The notes under the pieces were generated by a model. That model was given only the letters and a program-made list of their open reading frames with translations, was not told the DNA's origin and ran no database searches. A stretch of 64,000 nt of DNA from Aspidapion aeneum. Lineage: Eukaryota > Arthropoda > Insecta > Coleoptera > Brentidae. Made by a program: the position numbers and the translations under genes. Shown piece after piece: positions 1 through 10,968 of this stretch. Location: contig OY755042.1 in the NCBI GenBank assembly GCA_963576565.1, positions 10,613,813 to 10,677,812 on the forward strand. Direction: 5' to 3'. Every line of letters begins with the position of its first letter. Within the stretch, counting starts at the first letter, position 1.

Positions 1-400
1 CAAATTTCACTTTATAACACTTTAGCGAAAGATTTTCATTATCGATTTGAAAATTATTTTACAAATTATTATGAGTTAATAATGGTTGTTTAAATGCTGT
101 ATAATTATTTGACTGGAAATATCTTAATCTATTCGTTTAGAGTGTTTTATTATAAATGTAAAAGGTGGCAGCACAGGCGCTACCTACCTTTTAAAAAATC
201 AAGCAAAATACTTTTGTTAGTAGTTCAGACCCTACATCCGAGATTCAAGCGATATGGTGCGTTTAATGATAGAAGCAACACACTTGGTATAGATAGACAT
301 GTAGAGTAAATTTGTAGCGTATTTCAATAAAAAGCTGCAAAAAGGGTATATTTTTTTTTATATTTGGTATGGTAGTAGCTAACATCAAAAGCTAAATTTT
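1..400. other. AT-rich DNA, nothing recognised
   Basis: No coding region, RNA gene or repeat boundary is recognisable. A 71-codon open frame at 94-309 has no motif, and its composition matches the AT-rich surroundings, so it is treated as chance. Confidence 0.5.
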
Positions 401-1260
401 CAATCGAGGATCCCCTGATTTCCGGCATCGGAATCCAAGATGGCGCCTGGCAAAGTTAAGAAAAAAAATGAATTGTCTGTTTTAAGACAAATTAAATTAA
501 TTTTGATAAACTTACTTTAAGTGGGACCCACTTTATTCAAAAATGTAAAAAAAAATTACACTTGTCACTTTAAAACAAAATGGCGGCTATGTTTTAAAAA
601 AATCGTTTTTTTTCGATATTTTCTTTATTTTTTGCGGGATATTTATTTTTAATACCTCATATTAAAGCCACTGACCAGCTCTTTAAACCTGATGAAAAAA
701 AGTTATTAGTTTCTCAGCCGACACAAAGATGGCGTTTAATATGTCAAAAATAAAAGAGACCTTTATAACCTGTAGACTAAATTAAATTAAAAAAAAAATT
801 TTTTTTTGATTTTATTAATAGTAAGCCAAGTTTTGTAAAAATTTTAAAAAATTTACAATTTGACATTAAACATTTTAAGATGGAGGCCGAAGTTCAGATA
901 AAAAAGTTATTTTTTTGTTCTTGTTTAAAAGAACTAGTATTGCCGTGTAATATATCGATTTATACTAAATAGGGGTCGCCGATTTTAAATATTTCATCAT
1001 AAATGACACATGTCTATTATTAATCAAGATGGCGGCGTTCAAAATATAAAAACAACATTATCTTCTAGGTTTGGTAATTTTTTTTACCAAGATATGTAGT
1101 TTTATATTAATCTTAATTAGTTTTAAGTCATAATGTACAAAAATAATATAATTTATTTATTTTTTAAAGATGGCGGACGAAAAAGTAAAAAAAAAACATT
1201 TTTGTTTATTTATTTGAAATTTAACAAAAAAAACTGGAAAAAACAAGACATCTTGGTAAA
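401..1260. repeat. degenerate ~146-bp tandem array phased by ATGGCGG
   Basis: The motif ATGGCGG or a close variant recurs with its TGG at about 441, 581, 730, 881, 1030 and 1171. The intervals are 140, 149, 151, 149 and 141 bp. Between the motifs lie A/T-rich stretches with runs of A and T. The units are too diverged to align well by eye, so the regular spacing is the main evidence. No coding potential is seen. Confidence 0.45.
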
Positions 1261-1310
1261 GAAAACACAGATATTTTAAAAATGTCAAAAAACTTGACAT
1301 ATGTCACGTA

Positions 1311-1787
1311 CCGGGTGATTTGATTGAATTGACCATATTTTCCTTAATAGCTATCTCCGTTAATATTAATCTAACAGCAACGTTTAAATAAGCAAAGTTA
1401 AATAATTTTTTCTAAATCATCAGAATCTTGTGTCAAAAATGACATATGTCAAACACTTGTCAAACTTTTGACATATGGTTTATGTATATAATTTTTTTAG
1501 TTGATAAAACTCGTTTTTCTGATTTCAAAAATATATAATATGTTGACATTTAGACCAGCCGTTATTGAAATATTTGCATTGGACTCTAATACACGACTTT
1601 ACCAAATTTTATGTACTGCTTTTTTTTAAAAGTTATTATCAAAATAGTTTGAGAAATTGCCAACTTTGATGCTGAGTATCTCGACAAAGAAAGAGTTTTG
1701 ACCCATGCATTATAGGAACTTTTTTATCAGACATAATCTCCTCTATTACCTGTTGGCCTATGGCCCCTAAAGTTATCGGACAGCCTG
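1311..1787. mobile_element. possible TA-flanked terminal-repeat element
   Basis: The left end reads TA-CCGGGTGATTTG (TA at 1309-1310). The right end, read on the opposite strand, is TA-CAGGCTGTCCG (TA at 1788-1789). Both flanks are TA and the tips share C-x-GG-x-TG, the same style as the TACAGGGTG-ended elements elsewhere in the window. The terminal repeats are short and imperfect. Several TGACATATG motifs lie within and near it. It could be a coincidental pairing. Confidence 0.3.
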
Positions 1788-2214
1788 TATAGTTTTAGAG
1801 GTCGTTGTTTACCATGTCTGATGAAGCAGCCAAATATCCAAAGCGGTTGTTTGGTGATGCCACCGGGTACAACACTAACAATTTTTGTAATTTGACTTGA
1901 TTAGAAACTATTACATTAGGCTATAAATACAAACATCTAATTTGAGAGCAAATATACACGAAGTCAGAGTGTTAGGTACTTTTCTAACGGTTTCAAGTGC
2001 TTTTTTTTACTGTGGGACAATTTGATTTACGGGCCAAGTGTTACGGTTTTAGAACTATTTTCATATATTTACGACTACTTATCTAAACTGTATCCCTGTG
2101 TGAGTGATTCGGTTTGTTTTGTTGAAGAATAAAATACAGAATGGTTAAAAGCTATAGGATTCATGTGAAATAATTATTATATGTAAGATAAGAACAACTG
2201 CATATGCATAAAAT
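1788..2214. other. AT-rich DNA, nothing firm
   Basis: A CTATAAATAC sequence at about 1920-1930 is TATA-like, but no convincing initiator or downstream gene model supports a promoter. Nothing else is recognised. Confidence 0.4.
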
Positions 2215-2394
2215 ATGTGGGATGTAAGTCCATTGTTTCAGGATAGCCAGACCCACAGCCAATACCTGTCCTCTGTGCGCCCCGTTAAAGCAGAGGAAGA
2301 AAATTTAAGACACCGATTGTTTCCCCTAGCGCGGCGATCTGTTCTTTCGACAGTTTGTAAAGAAAATCCATCGGGGGTAGTTGTACAGAAATAA
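2215..2394 (+). CDS. 59-codon frame, candidate terminal exon, unrecognised
   Basis: An open frame of 59 codons starts at ATG 2215 and ends at TAA 2392-2394. Its composition is richer in G+C than the flanking DNA and it is rich in Arg, Glu, Ser and Val. A good splice acceptor (pyrimidine-rich stretch then CAG at 2239-2241) lies inside the frame. An alternative reading is therefore a 3'-terminal exon of 50 codons beginning with GAT at 2242. I do not recognise the protein, and no domain, membrane segment or signal peptide is visible. The partner exons would lie before the window or in unrecognised DNA. It could also be a chance frame or an old repeat fragment. No copy of it is seen elsewhere in the window. 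Confidence 0.3.
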   Translation: MWDVSPLFQDSQTHSQYLSSVRPVKAEEENLRHRLFPLARRSVLSTVCKENPSGVVVQK

Positions 2395-2746
2395 ACAGAT
2401 AACTACATAACGTATAATCCTTTCTCTCTCTTTCTCATATTTAATGCCGTGTCTACCATAAACTAAAGTTTATGGCTTCCCCAGCAAAACACATAAGAGA
2501 GGGGTCTGTTTTAAAAACAAATTCTTTCATATTGATTTAAGAACTACCTAACGAATTAAATTTTTAAAAATACCACCTCTCTGTGCTAAACAGTTAACGA
2601 GGCTGTTATAAAATTCAGTTCGGACATTACTTGGTGTCACTGACTGGAGTAGTAGGTGGTGTTTATTTTTGCTCAAAGTTCATTCGAAGTGATAACTCTT
2701 AAATCGCCATGCGAGTAAATTTGGCTTTTTGCATAGCCCTATAAAT
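2395..2746. other. intergenic or UTR-like DNA
   Basis: Mixed-composition sequence with a CT-rich stretch near 2421-2436. No gene, repeat copy or terminal structure is recognised. If the preceding frame is a real last exon, this would be its 3' UTR. Confidence 0.35.
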
Positions 2747-3352
2747 ACTCTGCCAATATATGGGCCCCTAAGCTCACACTAGGTACTATAGTTATAGTGT
2801 ACGTGTGAGCTAATATAACTAAAAACTGAAATATATTTTATTTAACTCCAGACTGGACTCAATTACCTTTCGTTTGATATCACACACGCCATATTTTCAC
2901 TTAAACTCTAATTTTTAAAATATACTCCCACCCTTTTTTTTAAATAAATTAAAATGTATTTTGTTTAACTGCAGACTCAATTACCTTTCGTTTAATATCA
3001 CACACGCCATATTTTTACATAAACTCTAATTTTTGAAATCTACCCCCACCCTTTTATTTGGTTTCTGTTCGGTGGATTTGTTCATTTTTAAATGGGACCA
3101 TCTCGACCCAAGACCCAGCCTAGGTACCAAATTTCATTAAAATCGGCCAAGCGGTTTTTGAGTTATGCGCGTTGGTCGTTACTGACATACAGACAGACAG
3201 ACATACAGACAGACAGACAGACGGCGCAACAAAAAAGTTTCAAAATCATCTGAAACGCAAAGATATATAAAATTTTTTGAAATCGGAGCAACTTTTTTTT
3301 TCTCGAAAAAATTAGGATCACCATAGCTCACACTACTATAGTGAGTGAGCTA
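2747..3352 (-). mobile_element. family H copy 1 (DINE-1/HINE-like)
   Basis: Non-autonomous element in minus orientation. One tip is ACTCTGCC followed by a GCTCACAC hairpin. Inside are about 115-bp sub-repeats carrying GTGTGTGATATCAAACGAAA-type sequence, a conserved stretch next to AACCGCTTGGCCGATTTTAA, and a (GTCT)n microsatellite. The far tip is a hairpin with arms TAGCTCAC and GTGAGCTA. Short GTCY microsatellites and a terminal stem-loop are known features of Drosophila DINE-1 (Helentron-associated) elements, so the assignment is by structure only. The frames in the microsatellite on both strands are not genes. Confidence 0.65.
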
Positions 3353-3463
3353 AAAAAAAATCATTGGGTGCCAAATCTCTCTCGGGATCCTCGAAGGTGT
3401 GAATCCCAACCGAATCGGACCGGTTTAGTTTTTCCTCGATATTTTGAAAACGCCTGTAGATAT

Positions 3464-3629
3464 TAGCTCACACATATACTATACTATAGTAGTGTGAGCT
3501 ATGGTGATCCTAATTTTTTCGAGAAAAAAAAAGTTGCTCCGATTTCAAAATTTTTTATATATCTTTGCGTTTCAGATGATTTTGAAACTTTTTTGTTGCG
3601 CCGTCTGTCTGTCTGTCTGTCTGTCTGTA

Positions 3630-3672
<43 letters not shown>

Positions 3673-4077
3673 ATGTCTGTCTGTAACGACCAACGCGCAT
3701 AACTCAAAAACCGCTTGGCCGATTTTAATGAAATTTGGTACCTACGCTGGGTCTTGGGTCGAGATGGTGCCATTTAAAAATGAACAAAATTCACCGAACA
3801 CAAACCGAATAAAAGGGTGGGGGTAGATTTCAAAAATTAGAGTTTATGTGAAAATATGGCGTGTGTGATATCAAACGAAAGGTAATTGAGTCTGCAGTTA
3901 AACAAAATACATTTTAATTTATTTTAAAAAAAGGAGGGGTATATTTAAAAAATTAGAGTTAAAGTGAAAATATGGTGTGTGTGATATCAAACGAAAGGTA
4001 ATTGAGTCCGGAGTTTAACAAAATACATTTTAGTTTTTGTTTTTTTTAAGGGTGGGGGTAGATTTCAAAAATTTGAG
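3464..4077 (+). mobile_element. family H copy 2, truncated
   Basis: Same family as 2747-3352 but in the opposite orientation and only 111 bp away, so the two face each other head to head. It begins with the TAGCTCACAC hairpin and has the longest GTCT tract of the window (about 3602-3684). Three 115-bp sub-repeats follow. The ACTCTGCC end is missing: the element stops near 4077 and changes into GTTCGGTTCGG sequence. Open frames over the microsatellite read Ser-Val-Cys-Leu or Thr-Asp-Arg-Gln repeats and are not genes. Confidence 0.65.
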
Positions 4078-4463
4078 TTCGGTTCGGTTCGGTTGTTTAA
4101 AGGTATTTTAATATTTTCTGAAAATCTAATTATTCATTAAGCTTTCAACCGCAATTTTATTGGTTGGCTAGGTATGCTATATGATAACTCAAAATTATAT
4201 GAATGCATATAAAATGAACGGCGATAAAACTGACCTCTATGGTCGCGGCGTTATCTATGCCATAATCATTGCCTTTGGTGAAAATTACGACCATTCAAAA
4301 GTCAGATTGTAATACGTGGTGCCTTGGCGGCGGTAAATAGAGCAAATTCTTCATTGTTGTTGCTGAGATGTATCGATAGACGGGTTTTAAAAGTTTACCG
4401 CTAATACAAGCTCCCAAAAGATCAAATTGAGGCCTTAAGTAGGTAAAACAAAATCAAACTTAT
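4078..4463. other. short TTCGG repeat and unassigned AT-rich DNA
   Basis: A short run of GGTTC units at 4078-4098 recalls the longer CCGAA tracts at 36.7-37.6 kb. The rest holds no gene or recognised repeat. Confidence 0.35.
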
Positions 4464-5560
4464 TGTTATCATAACAAAAACATTTCATGTATAAAAAGGC
4501 AAGTACGCGAAAATGGCATTCCGTAAAAAAAAATGGAAATAAATAGAAAACCAAGTGCTCCAATACAAATTTTAAAATGAAACGGTTCTTAACTACTAGT
4601 TTGGAAATGTTTTTTCAAACTTTGCTATTGCAGCCAAACTTCTTTATGTTCAATTTAGTATTGCGCCTAAGAGTCATTTGCAGCCCTAATAGCCAAGTTC
4701 AGGAAAACATTTCCAAACTAATAAGAACCTTTCATTTTGAAACTTGTATTGGAGAACTTGGCTTTACCTTTATCTCAATTCTTTTTACGCAATGCCATTT
4801 TCGCGTACTTGGCTTTTTTTTTACATGAAATATTTTAGTTATGATTTCGCTACTTTTTTAAAGGAATTGAATAAAATTTAATTTTTAAAGTAGTAAAATA
4901 TGCGGAATATTGTTGAAAAGTTTTGCAATGCCTTATTTAAAATCTTGAGGATTTTTTCCCAAGGTTTTATCATAGTTCTCATCAGTCTTCCAAAGCTCAG
5001 CTCTTTAACGTTTCTGGAAGTGGGCAATGTTACTCTCACATAACTTAAAATTTTTAAGGCAGGCGAGTAAAGAGTAAATTAAAATTTCCCATGGTTTTAT
5101 CATAGTTCCTATCAGCGTTCCAAAGCTCAGCGTTCCAAAGCTCAGCTCTCTAGCGTTTCTGGAAGTGGGCAGTGTTACTTTTACATAACTTTACATTTAT
5201 AGAAGAGGGAAGTAAATTTGAATTTTGGGGTGTTTTAATTTGTTTCTATAGTTTTATCATAGTTTCTATCCGCCTTTCAAACTCAGCTCTCTAGCGTTTC
5301 TGGAAGTGGGCAGTGTTACGTTTACATTACTTTACATTTATAGGGGAGGGAAGTAAATTATAATTTTGGGGTTTTTAAATTTTTTTCTATAGTTTTATCA
5401 TAGTTTCTATCAGTCTACTAAAGCTCAGCTCTCTAGCGGTTCTGGAAGTGGGCAATGTTACTTTAACATACATTTACATGTATAGGGGAGGGGAGTAAAT
5501 TAGAATTTTGGGGTTTTTCATTTTTTCCAGGGGTTTGGTCATAATTTTAATTATAATAAA
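4464..5560. repeat. family Y copy A: inverted repeat plus ~140-bp minisatellite
   Basis: The left part is a foldback: about 4464-4610 is the approximate reverse complement of 4700-4850, both carrying GTACGCGAAAATGGCATT-type sequence. The right part contains four units of about 140 bp, each with CTCAGCTCTCTAGCGTTTCT, GGAAGTGGGCAATGTTAC and GGTTTTATCATAG (near 5000, 5150, 5289 and 5431). Related copies are at 26.6-27.8 kb and 50.7-52.3 kb. No protein is encoded; the 83-codon frame at 4577-4828 lies in the foldback. Confidence 0.65.
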
Positions 5561-6205
5561 AGTGTTGACATTTGCGCATAATATAAAGGAGTTTCTACCC
5601 AGATGTTGAACTTTTTTATATACCCTTTTTGTGTCTGCTTAATGGTATAAAAATATTTTTTTCCAAATCCAATTGGCGGTCCGGCTATTATTGACCATTG
5701 GCCTAACCTAAGCAAAAACTAAGTTTAAGTACATTGTGTTTTGTACAAGTGGGGATCAAGCTTAATATTATAAAGTATTTTAACATTTTAAAAGAAGTTA
5801 CCTACAGGGTGATAAATAAAATTATGATATTTTTTTTTTAAATGTTAGGTTTGGTTTTTTTTTTAATTTCATAGTATAGGCCGAATAAATTTGCATTTTT
5901 TTTTCTCTTTTTGTTTTTTAAAAAAAGTTTATTCGTTTTCGAGAAACTCGCTAAAACTGATTTTTGAGATTGTTGGGGGCCTTATATCTAGCGAAGCTCA
6001 AGGGGAATTTTGGCGGAGAATATGTGGGGATGTATCCAGCTTGCACCTATTTTTTTCCAGGTTTCAGAATTTTTTCAGCTAATAAGACTGGGCTATACCC
6101 TGAAGTGGTGCTTCTATATTTTTGATTTAGTTAAGATTTTGAGATTCATAAGAGGAGTATGGGCGTTATTGGTACTAAGTTGGTAGAGGTTTTCAAAATA
6201 AAATA
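5561..6205. other. AT-rich DNA with an isolated TACAGGGTG end
   Basis: TACAGGGTG at 5803-5811 matches the tip of several TA-flanked elements in this window, but no matching opposite end was found. No gene is recognised. Confidence 0.35.
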
Positions 6206-6207
6206 TA

Positions 6208-6942
6208 CCGGGTGGCCCAAAAAAAACCGGATAATTTTTTTTTCATTATAACTTTTGAACTATGAAATCGATTTTAATGGGACAAGCCGCACTTGATAGA
6301 GAACTAATCAGAGTTTTGACTAAATATATTTTTTTGTCCGCCATCTCAAAATCCAAGATGGCGGACGAAATTAAAATGTACCCTTCAAATATGCTCGTTT
6401 ATTCTTGTGTTGCGAACATGTTTAAATTATTTGTTTAAATCAGTAAAAAAGCTGCAGTCTTGCCACGCACAACAAGGTATGAACTAGCAAAATCGGTTCA
6501 GTGGTTCTAAAAAAAATATTTTTGTTTCAACCATTGTTTTGCATATTATACGATTGCCTTACCAATCATGTCTGTTGTTTATTTGCTTATAAATTCATTA
6601 CTACTAAACCAATTTTGATGAAATAAAAAATATCCTGGTGAAGATTGCTTTTTAAAGATCAAGATGAAAATTTATCGCCATCTTAAAATTCAAGATGGCG
6701 GACAGAATAATACTTAATTCTTCAAAATGGCGTGTGTATTCTTATTTTCCGAAAATGTTTTAGTACATAGGGTACATTTTAATTTCGTCCGCCATCTTGG
6801 ATTTTGAGATGGCGGACAAAAAAATATATTTAGTCAAAACTTCGATTAAGTCTCTATCAAGTGCGGCTTGTCCCATTAAAATCGATTGCATAGTTCAAAA
6901 GCTATAATGAAAACAAAATTGTCCGATTTTTTGCCCACCCGG
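6208..6942. mobile_element. 735-bp foldback element with TA duplication
   Basis: The arms are long and nearly complementary. The left end starts CCGGGTGGCCC; the right end, read in reverse complement, starts CCGGGTGGGC. Both arms continue through AAAACTATAATGA-type sequence, CAAGCCGCACTTGATAGAGA and GGCGGACAAAAAAATATATT. TA lies directly outside both tips (6206-6207 and 6943-6944), the target duplication of the Tc1/mariner superfamily. No transposase is encoded. Confidence 0.75.
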
Positions 6943-6947
6943 TAAAA

Positions 6948-7017
6948 CGTCTGGATAGCTTAAACCCCAGAGCATCAACGCGTTGCTCAAGGGTCTGGTT
7001 CGATTCCCGGCTGGACC
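6948..7017 (+). tRNA. tRNA-like remnant (pseudo-tRNA or SINE head)
   Basis: The sequence has a perfect B-box core GGTTCGATTCC at about 6997-7007, a plausible A-box (GGATAGCTTAAACC), and ends CTGGACC that pair with CGTCTGG at the start in six of seven positions if wobble is allowed. It is followed by TTTT. The anticodon arm cannot be folded in the standard way; the best helix is GAGCA/TGCTC with a nine-base loop. This fits a decayed tRNA or the head of a tRNA-derived SINE better than a working tRNA gene. Confidence 0.3.
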
Positions 7018-7072
7018 TTTTCAAAAAATATCTTTTTTAATTTTACCCTTCGCTGGTTTATCAATTAATAGT

Positions 7073-9636
7073 CTATGGACAAATCAAGTTTCGTGTGCAA
7101 GTCGTGCCAACTTTCTGCCGATAAGCTAACTTTGTTAAGGGCATCCCATATATCAGGTTTTGACTTGTTGTCATTCTGGTAAATGCGTTTTTTGAAAGAT
7201 ATGGCGGATTCAAAATGGCGGAAAGGCGTATCTTTAAAAAAATTGTTACTTTTTTATTTCTTATCCGATTTTCATGGAACAAAGTTTAAAATACTTACTT
7301 TGTAATGTACTTAAAAATGTATTGGTCAGAAAATATGTATTTTTTTATATTTATCAAAAAAATTCAAAAATTAAAAAAAAAAGGTAAATTTTTTATTTTT
7401 TTTATTTTATTTATAAAACTATTGGAGCTAGAAAAAAAAAGTTTATATAAAAAATAAATCTATTTTGATTCTTTATTCAAATCTGGTTCAAATGTTCCAA
7501 TGCGTTAATTAGTTTTTTAGTTATTTCCAAATAACTGGAAAAAAATAGGGGTCTTTATATATACCCCATATTTAAAATTATGCTTTTAATGAAAACCATA
7601 AGAACTTTTTTAAAGTAACTTAAATTTGTTTAACATACCTAGCAGATCAGGTTTTGACTTATTGTCATTGAGAATATCGCGCTTTTTTTTTAAATTTGGC
7701 GGATTCAATATGGCGGCAAAGCATATTTAAAAACAAATTGTATCTTTTTTACTTTTTATCCGATTTTAATACAACAAAGCTAAAATTACTTGATTTGAAA
7801 TGTATTAAAAAAATACTTTTTAAAAAATTTATTTTTTTTAATGTTCGAAAAAAAGATTGGGTGAAACAAGTGACAAAAATGATTTTACTTTTTTTATTTT
7901 TAATTGACCCCCATATACGGACGTCGCTGAAGGGCTTGTCATAATTAAACCCCACTGACTTACACATTGTTAAAAAGAAAATTTTATTTCCAACAATAAA
8001 GTATAAAACACATTTTTGCCAATTGAGCTTAGTTTCTGAAAAAATTGGAAAAAACTTGTAACAGAATTAATTTGTTTGGTGATTTGTAAAAATTGATTTA
8101 AGTTGTACAGGCCTGCGAAGTTTTAATCTTAAGATATATCTTTTATTTTATACACGTTTAAAAGGAAATTTTATTGTCTACAATCGAGTATAAGTCACTA
8201 TTTTAGATAGAGAGCTTGGTTTTTAAGATAATCGGGTAAAACCTATGTGGTGGTATCTTTAATTTTTTTATACTTTCTTAATAAACGGACGCCGCTGGAG
8301 AGTTTGTCATTAGCCTGACCCCACTGACTAATACATTGTTAAAAAGGAAATTTTATTTTCTACAATAAACGGCAAAATATTTTTTTTCCAAAAAGCTTAG
8401 TTTTTGAGAAAATGGGATAAAACTTAGTGATAAATTGATAAATTTAGTGATTTTTCAAAATTGATTTTATTTACGGACGCCCCTAAATTGTTATTGATAA
8501 AACTACCATTGCCTTATTATACATCATTTAAAAGGCAATTTTATTGTCTATAACAAAGTGTGAATTATATTTTTTGATATAGAGCTCGGTTTTTAAGAAA
8601 ATCGGGTATAACCTGTAATAAACATGTTTCATTTTTAAATTTATTACACTACCTCAATAAACGGACGCCGCTGGAGTCAGTCGTACCTCACTGACTTATA
8701 CATTGTTGAAAAGGAAATTTTATGGTCTACAATAAAGATTAGTACATATTTGGCCCTAAGCCTAGTTTTTAAGAAAATTTGAAAAAAATCTAAAAATTTC
8801 AGGACTTGGGGAGTCTGGGGGGTTTTGGGGGATTTTGCAGCTAAAATTTAAAAAACTAAAATAATTTTATTGTTAAATTAGATTTTACACATTTTTGATC
8901 CATTTCTATGTCATTGTGTCTTTAGGGCGTCAACTTAGATACATTTTTAGAAATTCGAAAACGACTATATAAGGAGGGGGGATAAAAAAAATTGGACCAA
9001 AAACTTGCCCGGCAACATCCAAATCGTTAGTCTGTGACCGATTAATGTCCAACAAACAACGATAATAATAATAGAAATCACCTGTTTTACTAGTCCGCGT
9101 ACGGTAATACACCTTCGGTAGTCGTTTTGGTGACAACGAATTGTTTTTTTATTGAAACAAATATAAAATATACATTCATATAAGACTTGTATACACCAAA
9201 TTAAAGAAAAATGTTTATTCTAAAACTTTTATTTAAACTTTTTTTTTAAATTTTGCTTTGGTGTTAATAAAACTGTAGGTTAAACTTTACTAGCTATGCA
9301 AAAAAAAAAGTTAAAATTCAGTTATATTTTATTTTTTCTAAAAAAGGAAGCAAAATTTTGAAAAATATAATAGAAAATTATTTTATTGCGGGTGTTTACT
9401 GATTCATTTGCCATTTTTTGTAACCCTCTACGACTATTTTTAAGAAAGATACATCGTTTTAAAAAGTATCGTGCAAAAAAAGTGGTAGGGGCGATATCTT
9501 TAAAAAAACGCATTTACCAGAATGACAACAAGTCAAAACCTCATCTATGAAGTGCACTTAACAAACCTGGCTTATCGGCAAAAAGTTGGCATGACTTGCA
9601 CACGAAACCCCCTTTTAGGCCGATTTGTCCATAGAG
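7073..9636. mobile_element. 2.6-kb element with ~145-bp inverted ends
   Basis: The left arm (about 7073-7215) begins CTATGGACAAATC and contains TTGACTTGTTGTCATTCTGG. The right arm (about 9495-9636) is its reverse complement. AGT lies outside both tips, which may be a short target duplication. The interior has no recognisable transposase; it carries the tandem units described next. Apparent frames of 63-82 codons inside are AT-rich and without motifs. Confidence 0.6.
7890..8800. repeat. degenerate tandem units of ~180-190 bp
   Basis: Units repeat the order CGGACGCCGCTGGAG, ACCCCACTGACTTATACATT, GGAAATTTTATTNTCTACAATAAA-type sequence, and GCTTAGTTTTTAAGAAAAT. Copies start near 7915, 8100, 8283, 8470 and 8652, in two alternating subtypes. 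A diverged copy outside the array is at about 38750-39000. No coding role is evident. Confidence 0.55.
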
Positions 9637-10027
9637 TATAAGACAATTATTTAAAATTAAAACAAAATGTATGATTACAAGTTTTGCTAAAAATGATTAC
9701 TTTAGATTTGAAAAAGTCAAGACCTAAGATTGCTGATAATGATTTGCCATTAATATTCTTTGTTTGGATCTTAGTATTATGAATAATGTATTTAATGAAA
9801 TATTTTGCAACATTGCTAATAACGTGAGAAATTCCCACATGTATGAAAACAAAACAAAAATCGTGATCTTATGGGTATTTATCATAATAATAATTTTGCT
9901 GAAAAAAACATACATTAATTGTCAAATATTATTATAAAGTTTAAACAGTTTGCAAGCACTGATTAATAGTAGCATAACATTTTTGGTTGGAAACCACTCA
10001 CTATTGAGTTTTGAAGACTGGACTGTA
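9637..10027. other. AT-rich DNA, nothing recognised
   Basis: Two overlapping 63-codon minus-strand frames have no motif and match the base composition of the surroundings. No repeat copy is recognised. Confidence 0.4.
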
Positions 10028-10968
10028 CAGGGTTTTCTCGTATATTTTTACACCATATCTAAAATGTTTATTTGAATAGATATCAAAATATGATAAATAC
10101 AAAAGTTTCATATTTTTGACGAAATTTAAGAATTTTTAAGTCGGAATGTCAAAAAAAATTCTAAATGTCAAAATTTGACAGGTCGATGGAATTGATCTCC
10201 TTACAACATCAAGGCAGCCATGAAAAAGACAATCCCATTTACACAAAAATTGATGCTGTTGCTTTTGTAAGGTATATAATTAATTTCTGCATGGATTCTG
10301 CACAGTAATATGTGGCGCCGCAAGCCAGTAAAAACAAAAAATTATGCAATTTTTGTGAAATAAATTTTTTTTTATTACTTCATTTTTAATTTTCTACATA
10401 GCCTCCTTGATTATTAATAATTATTAATTAATGAATAATTCTTACAAATTTTCTGTGGATAGCTTCAAAGATAGAGTTCGCAAAATTTTCGTTAAGATCA
10501 ACAATTGTTTGCTCTATTTTCTGTTGTAAAATTTGAAGTGTTTGCGGCCTGTTATAATACAACTTATTTTTTAGGTAGCCCAAAAAAAAAATCAAGGGAA
10601 GACAAATCGGGCTTTTTGCTGGCCATAATAATGTGCCGTATCTTCCTACCCAATAGATATATCTATCATTTAAAAAATTCGTTACTGGCTGGGTGTTATG
10701 TGGGGGGGCTCCGTCCTGTTGCCATATTAAATTTCTATAGTTATTAACAGGGAGTTTTTCTAAAGCTCTTTTCATTTCGCAACAAATCATGGTATTTTTC
10801 TCCGGTTGAGTTACCATTTAAAAATATAGGCCCAATAACTCTGTTATTCAGGAGACCACACCAAACATGTAGGGATTTGCGTCCTTGAATTTTGACAGCT
10901 TGTAAAGCATGCGGGTTTTCTCTTGACCAATTATGCTTATTTTTTCTATTGAACATTCCCGCCCGCCG

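Noticed and set aside
1815..1860. CTGATGA followed by AAGCGGTTG, hammerhead-like
   Set aside because: The GAAA core is replaced by AGCGG and no matching stems I or III form, so it lacks the invariant bases seen at 57.8 kb.
1920..1972. TATA-like CTATAAATAC with TCAGAGTG downstream
   Set aside because: Spacing is about 40 bp rather than about 30 bp and no supported gene follows.
3494..3826. Open frames on both strands reading Ser-Val-Cys-Leu or Thr-Asp-Arg-Gln repeats (also at 16203, 17173, 18195, 30929, 55679)
   Set aside because: They are translations of the GTCT microsatellite and flanks inside family H elements; all frames stay open because the repeat lacks stops.
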